Source: CAWBAT01 sp963810905 (GTDB lineage: Bacteria; Acidobacteriota; Terriglobia; Versatilivoradales; Versatilivoraceae). Taken from it: a stretch of 64,000 nt of DNA. Positions 62,325 to 64,000 of this stretch are shown one piece after another; position 1 is the stretch's first letter; every line of letters starts with the position of its first letter. The notes beneath the pieces were generated by a model. It searched no databases and was not told where the DNA came from. It saw only the letters and a list, made by a program, of their open reading frames with translations. The position numbers and the translations under genes are program-made. The stretch spans positions 496,001 through 560,000 of the forward strand of contig CAWEPG010000006.1 in the NCBI GenBank assembly GCA_963810905.1. The letters are read 5' to 3'.

Positions 62325-62427
62325 TCTTATCTTCCAGAAACATTACTTCTGCAGGAGTTGGCACCTTCCCTTGCGGGAGGTTGCCGTGGTGTCAAAGGGC
62401 CAGTCCCTCAACCACTCTGGATAAGAA
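62325..62427 (-). promoter_or_regulatory. SAM-I (S-box) riboswitch aptamer
   Basis: Reading the minus strand: TTCTTATCCAGAGTGGTTGA opens P1 and P2, followed by GGGACTGGCCC, 'TTTGACACCACGGCAACC', the P3 hairpin TCCCGCAAGGGA, then AGGTGCCAACTCC and the closing arm TCTGGAAGATAAGAA. These are the S-box conserved blocks in the usual order (P1, kink-turn P2, P3, P4). The leader controls the thrC-moeB-asd-moaD operon via the terminator at 62282-62309. S-boxes normally govern methionine or cysteine genes. Confidence 0.96.
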
Positions 62428-62533
62428 CATCCGATTCAATTGTAAACACTTAATTATAAACTCTGTGCGAGGATTGTCAAGGGGTTTAAGCCAAAAGGGA
62501 GTGTGGTTTAACCCTCCAATTTTGGTTAGAACC

Positions 62534-63736
62534 TTAGGGATGGGCAACCGCCCGCACGTTTACCGCGCTGGCCACATAGTCCGGTGCGTTGAAATAGCCT
62601 GGACCCGCACATTCTGGGACTCCTCTCTTGCGATAAAATTTTACCAAGTCGGAGAACAAGAGGCTGGCTTTTCGGGCATCAATTGGCGCAATCGCTGCAA
62701 TGACCCACCCCGAAGCGGTTCCCCAGTAGGCTCCATTCTGATAGGTGTCTTTCTTGACGTCCGTCAGTAGCTTTTGCCAATACTGCCCCTTGGGCAATTG
62801 CCGGATCTGCCCGTGCCAGGTGTAGCGGTCAAGGTCGGCTAGCAGGGTTTGGCGAATACGCTCTGAGTAGGGAGAGGGGAAGCCTAAATACAAGCTATAA
62901 GCATTCCCCCAAATATCAATTTGCCGGCAATCGATCGAGGCTGCAAGGTAGAGGCCAGCATTTGCGTCGAATAATGAATCCAGATTTCTTTCGATGAGTT
63001 TGGCCCGGTACCGGTAGTCAGCGCTTTTTTCCAATCTGCCTGCCTTTTCGTGCAAGCGGGAGATCAAGCCGCAAGCTTCCCAGTAGAGCAAAGAAGAAAA
63101 CAAAAGATCGCCGCTCTTGGCCACCGTGCTGGTAAATCCATACGGAGATTGGGGGTGGCCTGGAGGAATATGAACCAGACCTTCCGGGCTGCGACGTGTG
63201 AAATTCATAGCCTTGTCCAGCTGGGGATACACCTGGCTGAAGAACATTGGGTCGCCGGAGAGGCGGATATAGTCGGCTACGAGTTTGACCATAAATTGGG
63301 AGTTATCGGTCGGCACATCCCCTAGAGGGGCCTCCGGCGCCCCTGCACTGTAAACCACATGCCCATTGCCTTGGACACGGTCCGGGATACAACCGTCTTC
63401 CCGCTGTCTTTTGAGCAAATAGAGAATCCCTTGACGGATCTGGAAATGTGGGATCAAGTCCCCAGCATTTTCAACCATGTAACTGAAATCGCGCGTCCAG
63501 AGGGCTTTATGATTTCCATGGCCATCAGGAGTGTACAGGATGGTTCCATCGTCAGCCGTGATTCTGCAGGCGCGGAGTTCACGGATGCATTCCTGATTCA
63601 ACCAAATGATATCTTCGCTTCGGAACAGTTTCCCTTCAGGCAAACCCTTCTTCGCCGTGACCTCGGCGACATAGAGGGCCAGCCCGATGGCGATTGTCAA
63701 TCCAATCCATTGGTATTTCGCAATCGCTCTCTGCAC
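62534..63736 (-). CDS. Membrane-anchored six-hairpin glycosidase-like protein
   Basis: The product has 400 residues with an N-terminal helix ('WIGLTIAIGLALYVAEVTA') that should act as anchor or signal. The rest is an alpha/alpha toroid of six-hairpin glycosidases: 'KALWTRDFSYMVENAGDLIP', 'QREDGCIPDRVQ', 'DVPTDNSQFMVKLVADYIRL', 'IDIWGNAYSLYLGFPS', 'NGAYWGTASGWVIAAI'. The motif W-T-R-D is typical of GH63/GH94-type and amylo-alpha-1,6-glucosidase-like enzymes. A specific substrate is not evident. It could cleave a glycan at the cell surface. It lies alone upstream of the window edge. Confidence 0.75.
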   Translation of the reverse strand: MQRAIAKYQWIGLTIAIGLALYVAEVTAKKGLPEGKLFRSEDIIWLNQECIRELRACRITADDGTILYTPDGHGNHKALWTRDFSYMVENAGDLIPHFQIRQGILYLLKRQREDGCIPDRVQGNGHVVYSAGAPEAPLGDVPTDNSQFMVKLVADYIRLSGDPMFFSQVYPQLDKAMNFTRRSPEGLVHIPPGHPQSPYGFTSTVAKSGDLLFSSLLYWEACGLISRLHEKAGRLEKSADYRYRAKLIERNLDSLFDANAGLYLAASIDCRQIDIWGNAYSLYLGFPSPYSERIRQTLLADLDRYTWHGQIRQLPKGQYWQKLLTDVKKDTYQNGAYWGTASGWVIAAIAPIDARKASLLFSDLVKFYRKRGVPECAGPGYFNAPDYVASAVNVRAVAHP

Positions 63737-64000
63737 GCTGCTTCCCTTCGACGACGACCTTGCAAATCCTTGAATCCTCTAAAAGATTGGTTCCACGCCT
63801 TAACCTTACTAACCCCTTTATGAAAACATTGTTCTGAATTTTTGGGTTAATTTCAGAGGGAGTATAGCGAATTTCGGCGTTTCGCGCCTTACGAAGAACA
63901 TAAGTCTTTCTTTGATTCTTTATCCCTTAGCCTTGGCACTGCGGCTGAGCAGCCCAGAATCGCCTGTTGACTCAGCTGCTTTTGGTGATGTATTTTCGCT
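63737..64000. other. Region to the window edge, nothing recognised
   Basis: 264 bases upstream of the glycosidase-like gene on the minus strand. No gene, RNA or repeat recognised; any gene here would start or end outside the window. Confidence 0.4.

Noticed and set aside
62266..62364. N-terminal extension of thrC
   Set aside because: The 33 extra codons are the SAM riboswitch and its terminator; a proper ribosome-binding site lies before 62265.
1..64000. CRISPR arrays, tRNA/rRNA genes, prophage or integrase
   Set aside because: None were recognised on reading either strand; a covariance-model scan would be needed to exclude a tRNA firmly.

Overview
The window looks like chromosomal DNA of an uncultured or little-studied Acidobacteriota member. 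The evidence is a secreted VWFA-related protein of the type typical of that phylum (19675-20886), TonB-dependent receptors with carboxypeptidase-like N-terminal domains, a pre-peptidase-domain surface protein, a FecR/DUF6600 tryptophan-rich protein and many small Acidobacteria-type exported proteins. Most genes have mixed codon use. fdhA is visibly more G-rich. I saw no tRNA, rRNA, CRISPR array, phage module or intact insertion sequence.

Layout. 0-9 kb: a frameshifted pre-peptidase-domain gene cut by the window edge, glutathione-independent formaldehyde dehydrogenase, then a minus-strand block (MOSC protein, MFS transporter, threonine dehydratase-like enzyme, exported amidohydrolase). 8.3-9.3 kb has no intact gene but holds a start-less Com-like zinc-ribbon ORF. 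9.3-16.1 kb: LytS/LytTR two-component pair, a 30-codon leader ORF overlapping the start of a small exported protein, a Fis-type HTH protein, a HEAT-repeat protein, methionine aminopeptidase and an unusual Fur-ferritin-like fusion. 16.1-21.7 kb: HtpX, a DUF4380 protein, an RpoH-like sigma factor, the VWFA protein and a MEMO/AmmeMemoRadiSam-B protein. 21.7-23.8 kb: a toxin-antitoxin island (decayed XRE antitoxin, Phd-VapC, RHH-MazF) associated with two copies of a 75-bp repeat. 23.9-30.7 kb: DUF6600 protein, ruvC, yebC, a Tat-exported sugar isomerase-like protein and exonuclease III. 30.8-35.6 kb: a TonB receptor, an ECF sigma/anti-sigma/DUF3106 operon and a MITE-like element. 35.8-49.1 kb: a frameshifted LarA-like gene, pdxA, bcp-type peroxiredoxin, Yip1 protein, speA, gltB-gltD and an orphan nucleotidyltransferase. 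49.2-54.7 kb: a cobalamin riboswitch followed by btuB-like receptor, btuF, btuC and btuD. 54.8-58.2 kb: HisJ-type phosphatase, DUF971, Mrp and proC. 58.4-62.4 kb: a minus-strand thrC-moeB-asd-moaD operon under a SAM-I riboswitch with a readable terminator/antiterminator. The window ends with a membrane-anchored six-hairpin glycosidase-like protein.

How the genes work together. The clearest system is vitamin B12 uptake: riboswitch, outer-membrane receptor, binding protein, permease and ATPase, with coupled or nearly contiguous genes. The most thought-provoking is the SAM-controlled operon. It combines aspartate-semialdehyde dehydrogenase, a threonine synthase-like PLP enzyme, an E1-like adenylyltransferase and a ubiquitin-like protein ending in Gly-Gly-Ala-Pro-Leu. 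This arrangement suggests a protein-thiocarboxylate route to a sulfur amino acid instead of, or besides, threonine synthesis.

Six apparent single-base frame breaks affect five otherwise well-preserved genes (near 1221, 1462, 24474, 35159, 36372 and 60360). Five look like an extra base and one like a missing base in a G7 run. Either consensus errors in a draft or metagenome assembly or recent gene decay could explain them, and raw reads would decide.
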